A program made the translations under genes and the position numbers. Shown here in pieces: positions 1-7,462 of a stretch of DNA of 11,658 nt. The stretch spans positions 1 to 11,658 of the forward strand of contig CAYRWQ010000026.1 of NCBI GenBank assembly GCA_964428075.1. Direction: 5' to 3'. Positions within the stretch are counted from its first letter, which is position 1, and each line of letters starts with the position of its first letter. The notes under the pieces are model-generated. The model saw only the letters and a program-made list of their open reading frames with translations, had not been told where the DNA came from and made no database searches. The stretch is from JAGOSP01 sp964428075 (GTDB taxonomy: Bacteria > Patescibacteriota > Minisyncoccia > Moranbacterales > UBA1568).

Positions 1-2
1 TC

Positions 3-551
3 CCACTCGTCATCTCAGGTGTCGATTGGGCGCAGAGCCTCATTATGCAAAGCCAAACATACTTTGTCGCTCCAGATGAAGATGTACATTCCAGAGTTCT
101 AGTCGACCGCATGGAAAGACGCTCAGGCTTCAAAATAAATACCATATTCAACGAAGAAGATCAGAAACTCTTCTGGGACGGAACAGGCAAAGAGAAGGAA
201 CGCATCCCGAAATATGTCTTACCGCTTGCCGCTTGGAGACCCAACAAAGCGGATATCCTCCATATACTCGAAACAGAACAGCTGTTACCTGAACGAGATT
301 CAAGTCCCATTCTCACAAATAACCAAGTGCTTTCTGTTATGACGGCACTCGACATAAAAAGAATTGGTTATTGCAGCTTCGAGCCCGAGTTCTCCGCCAT
401 GATTCGTTTCGGTGAAAATGATCCTTACTACTGGAAAAACACCTTTGAATTCGTAGAATTTCTCGTAAGACGAGAGAGTATGCTGATTCGCAATACGGTC
501 AATAAAGTTCTCAAAAAACTTGATCTCACCGCACAGGAAGTAGGTTTATAG
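3..551 (+). CDS. C-terminal part of an unassigned cytosolic protein (5' end outside the window)
   Basis: The frame is open from base 3, giving about 182 visible residues. The ATG at 45 has no ribosome-binding sequence and 14 sense codons precede it in frame, so I treat the gene as truncated by the window edge rather than starting at 45. The product is soluble, with no membrane segment or signal peptide. The stretch PLAAWRPNKADILHILE followed by SPILTNNQ recalls the region after the ATPase core of some PP-loop (adenine nucleotide alpha-hydrolase) enzymes. A second aromatic block, around GYCSFEPEF and the later PYYWKNTFEF, looks conserved-like. The nucleotide-binding loop that would prove this family would lie outside the window, so the family idea is weak inference and I do not name a function. 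It ends with TAG at 549-551 and converges on the histidine phosphatase gene. Confidence 0.7.
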   Translation, partial: PLVISGVDWAQSLIMQSQTYFVAPDEDVHSRVLVDRMERRSGFKINTIFNEEDQKLFWDGTGKEKERIPKYVLPLAAWRPNKADILHILETEQLLPERDSSPILTNNQVLSVMTALDIKRIGYCSFEPEFSAMIRFGENDPYYWKNTFEFVEFLVRRESMLIRNTVNKVLKKLDLTAQEVGL

Positions 552-635
552 CTGTTGCTGAACTTCCCCGACGCAAGCAGAAACATACTACTCTCCCACC
601 CAAGAGAAAGATTTTTCGCAGGAAAGTGGTCGCGA

Positions 636-663
636 AGATGTCAGACGAGCCCTGCTGACATCT
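636..663. terminator. Hairpin between convergent genes, possible bidirectional terminator
   Basis: A perfect 9-bp stem (636-644 AGATGTCAG pairing with 655-663 CTGACATCT) encloses a 10-base loop. It lies between the stop of the left-hand plus-strand gene (551) and the stop of the minus-strand histidine phosphatase (706). Position favours a shared terminator. Neither side has a real U-tract (GCTTTGCT on the plus side, TCGCGACC on the minus side), so efficient intrinsic termination is not assured. The rest of 552-705 holds no gene I can support. Confidence 0.4.
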
Positions 664-705
664 GCTTTGCTGCACGTTTGATAACAATGCCCGGCAAACC
701 AATAT

Positions 706-1275
706 TCATTCCCCCTTCCACACCATTTCGGTGCAACTCCCTTTAGCAGGATACCAACCAGAAGCAGAAATACCCGGTGCCTCGCGGGTCAATATACCGT
801 GCAATTGTTCAAGCGGATCACCATGCGAGACCACTACGACATACCGACCCGCATAATGCCGTTCCAGATCGCTTAAAAATTTTTTCAACCGAGAACGCAT
901 ATCCAAAAAACTTTCCACTCCGTCTTGTTGATCCGGATTAATACGCGTTTCCGGCTTTGGATACTTCTCAAAAAATAATCGGATGGGTTGTTCATTAAAA
1001 ACGCCTAAACCCGTCTCGTGCAAACGGTCGTCGATATCAACCGGTACTCCAATCGCCTCCGAAATAATGGCTGCTGTCTCACGCGTCCGCACCAATGGCG
1101 AACTCACGATAGCGGCAATCGGCTTGCCCTTGAGCGATTCTGCGACCGCCCGAATCTGATCCTTACCCTTCTCAGTCAGGTGTCGTTCGGTAACTTCAGG
1201 CAATGATGAACCAACCCCGAGCACATTGTGCTCTGCTTCTCCATGTCGGACGAGATACAGCGTGAGTAGTTCCAT
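706..1275 (-). CDS. Histidine phosphatase superfamily protein (phosphoglycerate mutase-like)
   Basis: This 189-residue protein has the full branch-1 histidine phosphatase signature. LVRHGEAEHN at residues 8-17 carries the nucleophilic His11 and phosphate-binding Arg10. SSPLVRTRET (58-67) carries the second arginine, Arg63. HETG (86-89) supplies the probable acid Glu87, and VVSHGD (148-153) the second catalytic His151. The family transfers or hydrolyses phosphoryl groups through a phosphohistidine. Substrates range from phosphoglycerate to sugar phosphates, cobalamin precursors and RNA or nucleotide phosphates, and the sequence does not pick one. No signal peptide, so cytosolic. The length is typical of short phosphatases and rather short for a true glycolytic mutase. 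The start at 1275 is 24 bases past the upstream small ORF and places the RHG motif at the very N-terminus as usual. No good ribosome-binding site precedes it, which suggests coupled translation from the argS cluster. Confidence 0.9.
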   Translation of the reverse strand: MELLTLYLVRHGEAEHNVLGVGSSLPEVTERHLTEKGKDQIRAVAESLKGKPIAAIVSSPLVRTRETAAIISEAIGVPVDIDDRLHETGLGVFNEQPIRLFFEKYPKPETRINPDQQDGVESFLDMRSRLKKFLSDLERHYAGRYVVVVSHGDPLEQLHGILTREAPGISASGWYPAKGSCTEMVWKGE

Positions 1276-1299
1276 AGGAAAGCAACAATGAATACAGAC

Positions 1300-1455
1300 T
1301 CAACGAATCAGCGAATATACATCGAGTCCGACAGCTACCACAAAAAATAAGACAACCGGTCCAAAAATCTTGAGCGCAAAAGAAAGAACTGACCAACCAA
1401 CCCCCTTCGGCTTCGCGTATTTCTCCCTATATTTTTTCGGAATTCTGTGTATCAT
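1300..1455 (-). CDS. Small single-helix membrane protein, 51 residues, unknown
   Basis: I do not recognise a family. The ATG at 1455 is preceded by GAGGA five bases upstream (1461-1465), which abuts the argS stop codon. That favours this start over the longer frame beginning at 1494 inside argS. The N-terminus is very basic (MIHRIPKKYREKYAKPKG) and is followed by a hydrophobic helix from about residue 20 to 42 (SVLSFALKIFGPVVLFFVVAV) and a short tail ending in LIR. The positive-inside rule suggests the N-terminus is cytoplasmic. It sits between argS and the histidine phosphatase gene on the same strand with gaps of 10 and 24 bases, so all three are probably co-transcribed. Real translation is supported by the ribosome-binding site and tight packing, not by homology. 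Confidence 0.6.
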   Translation of the reverse strand: MIHRIPKKYREKYAKPKGVGWSVLSFALKIFGPVVLFFVVAVGLDVYSLIR

Positions 1456-1460
1456 AATGT

Positions 1461-1465
1461 TCCTC
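1461..1465 (-). promoter_or_regulatory. Ribosome-binding site that sets the start of the 51-residue protein
   Basis: On the minus strand GAGGA is followed by five bases and then ATG at 1455. It begins directly after the argS stop codon, so terminating ribosomes could re-initiate here. Confidence 0.6.
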
Positions 1466-3094
1466 TTACATTTTTTCTGGTGCCGACACTCCAATCAGAC
1501 GAAGCGTTTCTCCTAAGACTAATAGAACACCCTGCGCCAATCGAAGTCGAGCTTCTGATAACTGGCGCTGATCGATATCGAGTATCCGGCAAGCATCATA
1601 AAAAGAATGCAGTCGATCAGCCAGACGAATGGCGTATTGGGGCAGATGGTGAACATCATAGTTCTCAGCTATATCAGCGATCAGATCAGGAAACGCGAGA
1701 ATTTCAGCAAGCAATAACCGTTCTTTCGGATTCGTCAGAAGTGAAGCATCACCGCCATTCACGTCGAATCCTTGCTCCTTGGCCTTATGCAACACATTCG
1801 AGAGTCGCGCATGCGCATACTGAACATAATACACCGGATTTCTCTGTGACCGCTCTTCGGCCAGTCCAAGATCGAAGTTCATGTGCGTGTCTGGACTGTA
1901 CATGAGAAAAAAGAATCGGGCGACATCGATACCTACTTTCTCGATCAATTCGTCAATCGAAACGACAGTACCTGCCCGCTTACTCATTCGTACCTCCTGG
2001 CCATCTTTCATCAAACGCACCATTTGGACAAACACGAAATCAAAACGTCCCGCGAAACCAAGCGCTCCCGCCGCAGCACGCAAACGTGCCTGATACCCAT
2101 GATGATCCGCTCCCAGTGTCAAAATAAAACGCACGAAACCGCGCTCTATTTTAGACAGAAGATATCCGCAATCAGAAGCGAAATATGTTTTTGTTCCATC
2201 GCTCTTCACCAGCACTCGATCCTTATCATCGCCAAATTCCTTTGTCTTGAGCCAAACAGCGCCTTCTGATTCGTAGGTCATTTTCTTCACTTCCAATATC
2301 TCAAGCGCCCGATCGACATATGTTTGTTCGACAATATCTCGCTTCTCAGAAGTGAACACATCAAAATGAATGCCCATGTTCTCAGTGAGTGTCGGTTGGA
2401 TATACTCATGCAAAATCAGATCGGCTGCCCGCTCACCGATCAGACGCGCGCCATCCTCTCCCACGATATCGTTATCGTTTCCTACCAATCGAACATGCAG
2501 ATCTTCGATATATTCCCCCGCGTACACAGCCTCGCTGTCCTGAAGGACGCTGTGTCCAAGTTTCACTACCTGCCCGCCAGCATCATTCACATAGTATTCA
2601 TTCGTTACTTCGTATCCCGCCTTACGTAAGACGCGCGCCAAAGTATCGCCAAAAAATCCCCCTCGCCCATTGCCAAGGTGCAAAGGGCCAGTTGGATTAG
2701 CAGAAATAAACTCGTTGTTTATTTTAATGTGTTCTCCGATAGTCAAACTGCCATATCGCTGTCCCTGTTCAAGGATGACATCTACAGCCCGTTCGAAATT
2801 TTTCTGCGACAAAAAGAAATTAAGATGCCCCGGACCAGCGACTTCGATTCTTTCGAAAAGTGCGTCCTCTATGTCATTCTTCAATAAAACCGCCTGTAAG
2901 ATTTCCGCTACTTGGCGTGGATTCTGACCAGCGAGTTTCGCAATCACCAAAGCGATATTTGAAGTGTATTCTCCAAAAACTGCCTCCTCTGGACGCTCGA
3001 CTTGAAACATCGGCAACGAAAAATCCACTAACAAGCCCGCTTGCTGCGCTGTCTCGGTATCCCGCTGTATTCTCCTATATATCTCCGCTTTCAT
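1466..3094 (-). CDS. argS: Arginyl-tRNA synthetase
   Basis: A class I aminoacyl-tRNA synthetase that charges tRNA-Arg with arginine using ATP in the cytosol. The 542 residues carry the expected parts in order. The N-terminal additional domain (about 1-100) contains GEYTSNIAL. The HIGH-type motif lies in ANPTGPLHLGNGRG (132-145), with HLGN at 139-142. GADHHGY is at 328-334. The KMSKS-type motif RMSKRAGT is at 369-376. The DALR anticodon-binding domain runs from about 425 to the end and closes with LIGVSAPEKM, the usual C-terminal ending, so the gene is complete. It is slightly shorter than the roughly 550-580 residues common in the family. AGGAGG at 3097-3102 is a strong ribosome-binding sequence but leaves only two bases before the ATG, an unusually short spacing. 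It follows the cupredoxin gene by 54 bases with no clear terminator. Confidence 0.97.
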   Translation of the reverse strand: MKAEIYRRIQRDTETAQQAGLLVDFSLPMFQVERPEEAVFGEYTSNIALVIAKLAGQNPRQVAEILQAVLLKNDIEDALFERIEVAGPGHLNFFLSQKNFERAVDVILEQGQRYGSLTIGEHIKINNEFISANPTGPLHLGNGRGGFFGDTLARVLRKAGYEVTNEYYVNDAGGQVVKLGHSVLQDSEAVYAGEYIEDLHVRLVGNDNDIVGEDGARLIGERAADLILHEYIQPTLTENMGIHFDVFTSEKRDIVEQTYVDRALEILEVKKMTYESEGAVWLKTKEFGDDKDRVLVKSDGTKTYFASDCGYLLSKIERGFVRFILTLGADHHGYQARLRAAAGALGFAGRFDFVFVQMVRLMKDGQEVRMSKRAGTVVSIDELIEKVGIDVARFFFLMYSPDTHMNFDLGLAEERSQRNPVYYVQYAHARLSNVLHKAKEQGFDVNGGDASLLTNPKERLLLAEILAFPDLIADIAENYDVHHLPQYAIRLADRLHSFYDACRILDIDQRQLSEARLRLAQGVLLVLGETLRLIGVSAPEKM

Positions 3095-3125
3095 ACCCTC
3101 CTATCGTAGCGTACCCGAGCCAAAA

Positions 3126-3144
3126 AGCCAACCCAAGACCGCCA
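3126..3144. repeat. 19-bp direct repeat, copy in the cupredoxin-argS gap
   Basis: The sequence AGCCAACCCAAGACCGCCA here is identical to 5766-5784 inside copA. Flanking bases differ on both sides. In copA it encodes part of a transmembrane helix (residues around AVLGWL); here it is non-coding and lies just upstream of argS. Confidence 0.75.
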
Positions 3145-3148
3145 GGGC

Positions 3149-3547
3149 CTATTCCGCGCGAATCTCAAAAGAGTACATGCCCATACTACATGTGCCAGAG
3201 AGAGTACCGGGTTTGAGCACCCCAAGATCAACCTCGGTAATACCGGATATTGCAAGAGATTGAGCCACATTCAAACTCGGAATCCGCACCTGAGAAGAAC
3301 AATCAAAAGTGCCCTCGGTACGTAAGCGAAGCACGGTCGGCACACCCGCTTTGACCGTACTCACTTTCGGAAAATACCCGCCTTTCGCTCGCACTTCAAC
3401 ATACTGTTTCCCATCACTCTCAGTCACATTATTCACAGCATCTTGAGAAATGGGAGATATGTCCTTTTGGGCAGTTGGCTTCGTAATAAAATACCCGCCA
3501 AGAACCATTAGAATCGACACAAAGCTCCAGATGTATCGTTGTTTCAT
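3149..3547 (-). CDS. Membrane-anchored cupredoxin-like copper-binding protein
   Basis: The 132-residue product starts with an uncleaved-looking hydrophobic anchor (residues 5-22). A linker follows, then a cupredoxin-like beta domain from about 48 to the end, facing outside the cytoplasmic membrane. The domain shows GGYFPKVSTVKAGVP (56-70), a central FDCSSQVRIPSL (81-92) and a terminal CSMGM (120-124). Cys83, Cys120, Met122 and Met124 are the visible candidate copper ligands. The spacing matches the small Cupredoxin_1-type proteins often found beside CopA ATPases rather than classical plastocyanins, which use a His-Cys-His-Met set. No lipobox cysteine is present. Probable role: binding or relaying copper outside the membrane. 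It is the last clear gene of the copper operon, 21 bases after the SafE-like gene. Family assignment is from motif memory. Confidence 0.82.
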   Translation of the reverse strand: MKQRYIWSFVSILMVLGGYFITKPTAQKDISPISQDAVNNVTESDGKQYVEVRAKGGYFPKVSTVKAGVPTVLRLRTEGTFDCSSQVRIPSLNVAQSLAISGITEVDLGVLKPGTLSGTCSMGMYSFEIRAE

Positions 3548-3568
3548 ATGTCTTCAATACTCGTGAAA

Positions 3569-4615
3569 TTACCACACAGGCGACAACCATCCAGCCGCCA
3601 CCATACTATTTAACAACATGAAAAGCGCGAATGCAATCACCAGCAAACCGGCGGTTTTGAAAAATACTCCCAAATGCATGCCCGTGCGGACGCCAAGCGA
3701 ACTGAAACTCACGAGAGCGAGTACTGGCAAAGTACCGAGTGCAAAAACCAGCATCGTCAGCGCTCCATCCAAAAAACTCCCGGCTGAAAGCGTGTACAGT
3801 TGCATCGACTGCGTGAATCCACAAGGCAGAAAAAATGTGATGACTCCAAGCAAAAAGGGTGTCAGGCGATGATTCAGTTTTGCCAATCGTAACGCATGTG
3901 TCGAAAAAAACCGTGGCAATGTTGGTTGCCACACCTTGGCCCATGAAAAAAGGTCGAGCAAGTTCAGCCCCAGAATGAACATCACGATACTCGTCAGCAC
4001 TCCCAGTATCACAGTTGCCTGTGGACTCAATGCGAAACGCGCGCCAAAAGCACCGATCACACCACCGAGCAGAAAAAAAGTGATTAGTCTTCCACTATGA
4101 AACAACAGTTGCGGTTTCACTGAGTCGCCCCCCTTGGCAAAGGTGGCCGAGACCGAAAGCACGAGCCCTCCGACCACAGCCAGACAAGAAGAGAGCGATG
4201 CGATCACACCAATAAAAAACGTCGTGCCGAGAGAAACTTCCTGAGCATGAATCAAGTCGACCAATTCGAGCTTCTGTAATAATACGAAAACCCCGATCAG
4301 TAACAACGCGATCGGCACAGCCCATCGAAAATCACCCCATGCACGCCTGGGTACAGTTCGCTCCACCGTGAGGCTGTACCCATGTTTGATGAGAAGCGCG
4401 GTGAATTCATCAGCCAGTGCTTCTTGACTCATACCACCAAAGTCACCGCTCACCTCAACCGAATGTTTCTGGAGACTCGATATCGCCGAAACCACACGAG
4501 GATGCTCTTGTAACTCGCTCTCAATCAACGACACACATGCCCGACAATGCATGCCAGTCACATGAAAAAGAGAGGTGTCTGGTTTGATCTCTTTGTCTTT
4601 CATACTCTTTTCCAT
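3569..4615 (-). CDS. HMA domain fused to a SafE/UreH-like (DsbD-type) membrane protein
   Basis: This 348-residue protein has two parts. Residues about 14-84 form a heavy-metal-associated domain with the Cu(I)-binding motif GMHCRAC (21-27). Residues about 97-342 form a six-helix membrane module of the TauE/SafE, UreH and DsbD-related type. Cys144 (SSCLAVVGG) and Cys265 (FFLPCGFTQ) fall in the two symmetric helices that carry the redox or metal-binding cysteines of this superfamily. FHSGRLITFFLLGG (172-185) is a typical family stretch. Such fusions commonly neighbour copA and are thought to move metal or reducing power across the membrane; the exact reaction is not settled. The gene begins 3 bases after the copA stop. 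An alternative ATG at 4603 has a slightly better purine-rich upstream stretch and would remove only four residues. Confidence 0.87.
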   Translation of the reverse strand: MEKSMKDKEIKPDTSLFHVTGMHCRACVSLIESELQEHPRVVSAISSLQKHSVEVSGDFGGMSQEALADEFTALLIKHGYSLTVERTVPRRAWGDFRWAVPIALLLIGVFVLLQKLELVDLIHAQEVSLGTTFFIGVIASLSSCLAVVGGLVLSVSATFAKGGDSVKPQLLFHSGRLITFFLLGGVIGAFGARFALSPQATVILGVLTSIVMFILGLNLLDLFSWAKVWQPTLPRFFSTHALRLAKLNHRLTPFLLGVITFFLPCGFTQSMQLYTLSAGSFLDGALTMLVFALGTLPVLALVSFSSLGVRTGMHLGVFFKTAGLLVIAFALFMLLNSMVAAGWLSPVW

Positions 4616-4618
4616 GCT

Positions 4619-6871
4619 CTATAGCTGCTTAACTCGTAAACGAAGCGCATTGCCCACAACCGTGACACTCGAAAATGCCATCGCCAAACCCGCGAAAGCC
4701 GGGCTCAAAAACCATCCAAAAACAGGATACAGCATGCCTCCCGCAAGAGGTATGCCGACTGCATTAAAGATGAACGCAAAGAAGAGATTCTGTTTGATAC
4801 CAACAATGGTCATCCGGGACAAACGAATAGCTTTCACGAGTTTTCCAATATCCCCATGCAACAGGGTGATGCCGGCCGACTCGATTGCCGCATCGGTTCC
4901 TGTTGCCATAGCAATGCCGATATTCGCTTGGGCAAGAGCAGGAGCATCATTAATCCCATCCCCTACCATGGCCACAATGTTTCCTTCTTTCTGCAAACGC
5001 TGAATCGCCGCAAATTTATCGTCCGGCAATGCCTCCGCAATGATCTCGCTAATACCGACCTGTTTTCCGATAGAGGAGGCGACTTGCTTTTGGTCTCCAG
5101 TCAGCATGATCACCCGTAGACCGAGTTTATGCAGTGCTGCGACCGCGTCTCGCGCTTCCGGCTTCACCGCATCAGCGACAAAAAATATTCCGAGCAATTC
5201 GCGCTCTGAAAACAAAATTAATGAGACTCTGCCCGCATTGACCGTTTGATCCAATATGCCTGCCTCTACAGAAACCCCAGTTTCCTGCGCCCATCTGAGA
5301 CTACCGAAACAATAGGTTCGTCCATCAATGACGCCTCGAACGCCCCTCCCGGGCTCTGCTCTAAAATCGCCGACCGGCGGAATACCGATCTTCCTCTCCG
5401 CGGAAAAATTTGTGAAAGCCTGTGCCAAAGGATGCTCAGAACGCTTTTCGAGGGCCGTGGCAATGGCAAGAATCTGATGCTCCTCACATCCGGACACGGT
5501 ATGAATGGAAATCAGTTCCGGCGCACCTTTCGTTAATGTCCCTGTTTTATCCATCACGACGACCTGAGCTCGAGACAGTGCTTCGAGTATCGACGCGTCC
5601 CTAATCAAGATTCCTTTCTCCGCTCCCTTCCCAACTCCAACAATAATCGCGGTTGGCGTAGCCAATCCAAGCGCGCAAGGACACGCGATCACCAATATTC
5701 CGACGAAAGCCAACAGCGCAAATGAAAGTGCTTGGGGGAAACCATACACGGGAGTGCCGAGTATTAGCCAACCCAAGACCGCCACCACCGAAAATCCTAA
5801 GACAACCGGTATAAAAATGGCTGAAATTCGATCGGCCAACGCCTGTATCGGCGCCCTGCTGCCCTGCGCTTCTTCGACCATCCGAATAATACGCGCCAAA
5901 AAAGTGGTCTGTCCTACCGCGGTTACTCGAAAGACGAAAGTGCCGGTTGTATTGAGCGTGCCAGCACGAACCAGATCATCAGGTTTCTTCTCGACTGGCA
6001 TCGACTCACCCGAAAGCATCGACTCATCAATAAACGGTGTCCCATCAACGACGACACCATCAACCGGAATCCTACCAGCCGGTTTGACCCTGACCAGGTC
6101 ATCAGGCATCACCGATTCAATCGGTACCTCCACTTCTGCATTTCCATGAATGACCAACGCGGTCTTCACTTGAAGATGGAGCAATCGAGCGATGGCATCG
6201 CCGGTTTTCGCCCGAGCACGAGCCTCGAGGTATTTCCCAAACGTGACGAAACCAATCACCACAATCACGACGTCAAAATATACCGCCTCAGGAAAACGAA
6301 AATATGCACGAAAAGCAGGAACGAGAACGATCAGGGTACTATACAAATAAGCGACCGACGTGCCCATGCCGATCAGCGCGTGCATATCCGCCGTTCCGAA
6401 TCGCAGAAAACGAAGCAATCCGGACAAAAACGGCTTCCCGATCCAGAAGAGTACGAGAGTGGCTATCACCAAAGAAAATATATTCCATAAGTCCATCGGA
6501 AACGGAAAATTCGGTACGACAAAATATCTCCGAGCGGCGATTTCCCACAGCATCAACACAAAAAATACGATTGACAGCGGAAGAACAAAATACGTTTTCG
6601 CCTGTTCAGAAATGAAGAACTTCTCCTCTCCCCGGACAAGAGGTTCTGCGTCGGACTGAGTTCTTGACACCAATGAATACCCGAGCGGTTCCAGTGCCTG
6701 ATTCATATTCTCTGTCGTGACCTGATCCGCCTCGAAAGTCACTTTCGCTTGTTCGGTCGCCACGTTCACAGACACCTCGGTAATTCCATTCATTTTCTTC
6801 AAACGCTTCGTAATGAGAGCGGAACAGCTCGCACAATGCATCCCGATAACGGAAAAATTTTGAGTAATCAT
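4619..6871 (-). CDS. copA: Cu(I)-exporting P1B-type ATPase CopA
   Basis: This 750-residue ATPase pumps Cu(I) out of the cytosol at the expense of ATP. It has one N-terminal HMA domain (residues 1-68) with GMHCASC (10-16). Next come the first membrane helices, the actuator domain with SGES (287-290) and the P1B ion-binding CPC (397-399). The phosphorylation site is DKTGT with Asp441. The nucleotide domain has SEHP (478-481), and TGD (591-593) and GDGIND (637-642) complete the catalytic loops. The last two helices carry FN (702-703) and MAFSS (731-735), matching the Cu(I) ligand positions of CopA, with Phe where Tyr is usual. These residues favour Cu(I)/Ag(I) over Zn or Cd. The family is correct in length and complete. 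It starts 6 bases after the DUF305 gene without a clear ribosome-binding site, so translation is probably coupled. Confidence 0.96.
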   Translation of the reverse strand: MITQNFSVIGMHCASCSALITKRLKKMNGITEVSVNVATEQAKVTFEADQVTTENMNQALEPLGYSLVSRTQSDAEPLVRGEEKFFISEQAKTYFVLPLSIVFFVLMLWEIAARRYFVVPNFPFPMDLWNIFSLVIATLVLFWIGKPFLSGLLRFLRFGTADMHALIGMGTSVAYLYSTLIVLVPAFRAYFRFPEAVYFDVVIVVIGFVTFGKYLEARARAKTGDAIARLLHLQVKTALVIHGNAEVEVPIESVMPDDLVRVKPAGRIPVDGVVVDGTPFIDESMLSGESMPVEKKPDDLVRAGTLNTTGTFVFRVTAVGQTTFLARIIRMVEEAQGSRAPIQALADRISAIFIPVVLGFSVVAVLGWLILGTPVYGFPQALSFALLAFVGILVIACPCALGLATPTAIIVGVGKGAEKGILIRDASILEALSRAQVVVMDKTGTLTKGAPELISIHTVSGCEEHQILAIATALEKRSEHPLAQAFTNFSAERKIGIPPVGDFRAEPGRGVRGVIDGRTYCFGSLRWAQETGVSVEAGILDQTVNAGRVSLILFSERELLGIFFVADAVKPEARDAVAALHKLGLRVIMLTGDQKQVASSIGKQVGISEIIAEALPDDKFAAIQRLQKEGNIVAMVGDGINDAPALAQANIGIAMATGTDAAIESAGITLLHGDIGKLVKAIRLSRMTIVGIKQNLFFAFIFNAVGIPLAGGMLYPVFGWFLSPAFAGLAMAFSSVTVVGNALRLRVKQL
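5766..5784. repeat. 19-bp direct repeat, copy inside copA
   Basis: Exact copy of the sequence at 3126-3144. Here it is coding, in the second half of a predicted membrane helix of CopA just before the CPC helix. Confidence 0.75.
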
Positions 6872-6877
6872 AGTGTT

Positions 6878-7432
6878 TTAGAGTTTATACCATTCACTCC
6901 TCCAACCCCGCAACGTCACGAGTCCACCACCGAGAAACGACTCTACCGCATCCGCATTATCGAGTACGACATTACGACTCGATTTCAGCCGCACTTCCCT
7001 TGTCATCAGGATACCGCTCTCATGATGAGCGATCAGCGCATTCAGGAAACGCAGATCAAAAGTCGCATCGTAACTCCCAAGCTTCGCCACAAGAGGATCT
7101 GGCACGAGACGTCGATCACCATACCAATCACGCTTCCAGGCATAGAGCTCGTCGATCAGTTTCGGTTCATTCGCCTGTATCTCTACGGCGAGATTCTTCA
7201 CTGTTTCGCGCTCACTCTGTTGTGCCTGTTTTGCAAGCAGCATCGCGCCACGATGGTGCGCGATCATTGCATTGATATAGCGCAAATCAAGCGTCCGATC
7301 CGGCTGGCCGAGATCCATGCGACTCTTATCATACATGGCATAGTCTGGAGTCAATACATACCCAACTCCGAAACCAATCAGAGCGGCTATGCAAACCAAT
7401 GATGCTGCGAGGTACGATGAAACCTTGTTCAT
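6878..7432 (-). CDS. Membrane-anchored DUF305 protein of the copper operon
   Basis: A 184-residue protein with one N-terminal hydrophobic segment (about 7-27) that should anchor it or be cleaved on export, leaving the rest outside the cytoplasm. Two related copies of a DUF305-type motif are visible: DLRYINAMIAHHRGAML (49-65) and DLRFLNALIAHHESGIL (126-142). Each has a His-His pair (59-60 and 136-137) near methionines. After each copy comes a helical stretch ending in a similar W-x-x-x-WY motif (residues 99-104 and 177-182). DUF305 proteins such as CopM bind copper or silver and are common in metal-resistance clusters, so extracytoplasmic copper binding is the likely role. The position between csoR and copA supports this. 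The start at 7432 lacks a good ribosome-binding site but gives a sensible anchor, and it lies 30 bases after csoR. Confidence 0.88.
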   Translation of the reverse strand: MNKVSSYLAASLVCIAALIGFGVGYVLTPDYAMYDKSRMDLGQPDRTLDLRYINAMIAHHRGAMLLAKQAQQSERETVKNLAVEIQANEPKLIDELYAWKRDWYGDRRLVPDPLVAKLGSYDATFDLRFLNALIAHHESGILMTREVRLKSSRNVVLDNADAVESFLGGGLVTLRGWRSEWYKL

Positions 7433-7462
7433 AGAGTTAGTGAGAATTGATAAATTATGAGA

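Noticed and set aside
1348..1368. 19 of 21 bases match copA at 5798-5818, and the small membrane protein reads IFGPVVLFFVVAV against CopA IFIPVVLGFSVVAV.
   Set aside because: The exact core is only 13 bases, which is expected about once by chance in a window this size, and both encode hydrophobic helices where such residues recur.
3103..3131. TTGGCT, 17 bases, TACGAT as a minus-strand promoter for argS.
   Set aside because: Each box matches only four of six bases and the start point would fall on the ribosome-binding site.
1447..3216. Long plus-strand open frames opposite argS and similar shadows opposite copA, the phosphoesterase and hypF.
   Set aside because: They lie inside well-supported genes on the other strand and have no recognisable protein character or ribosome-binding sites.
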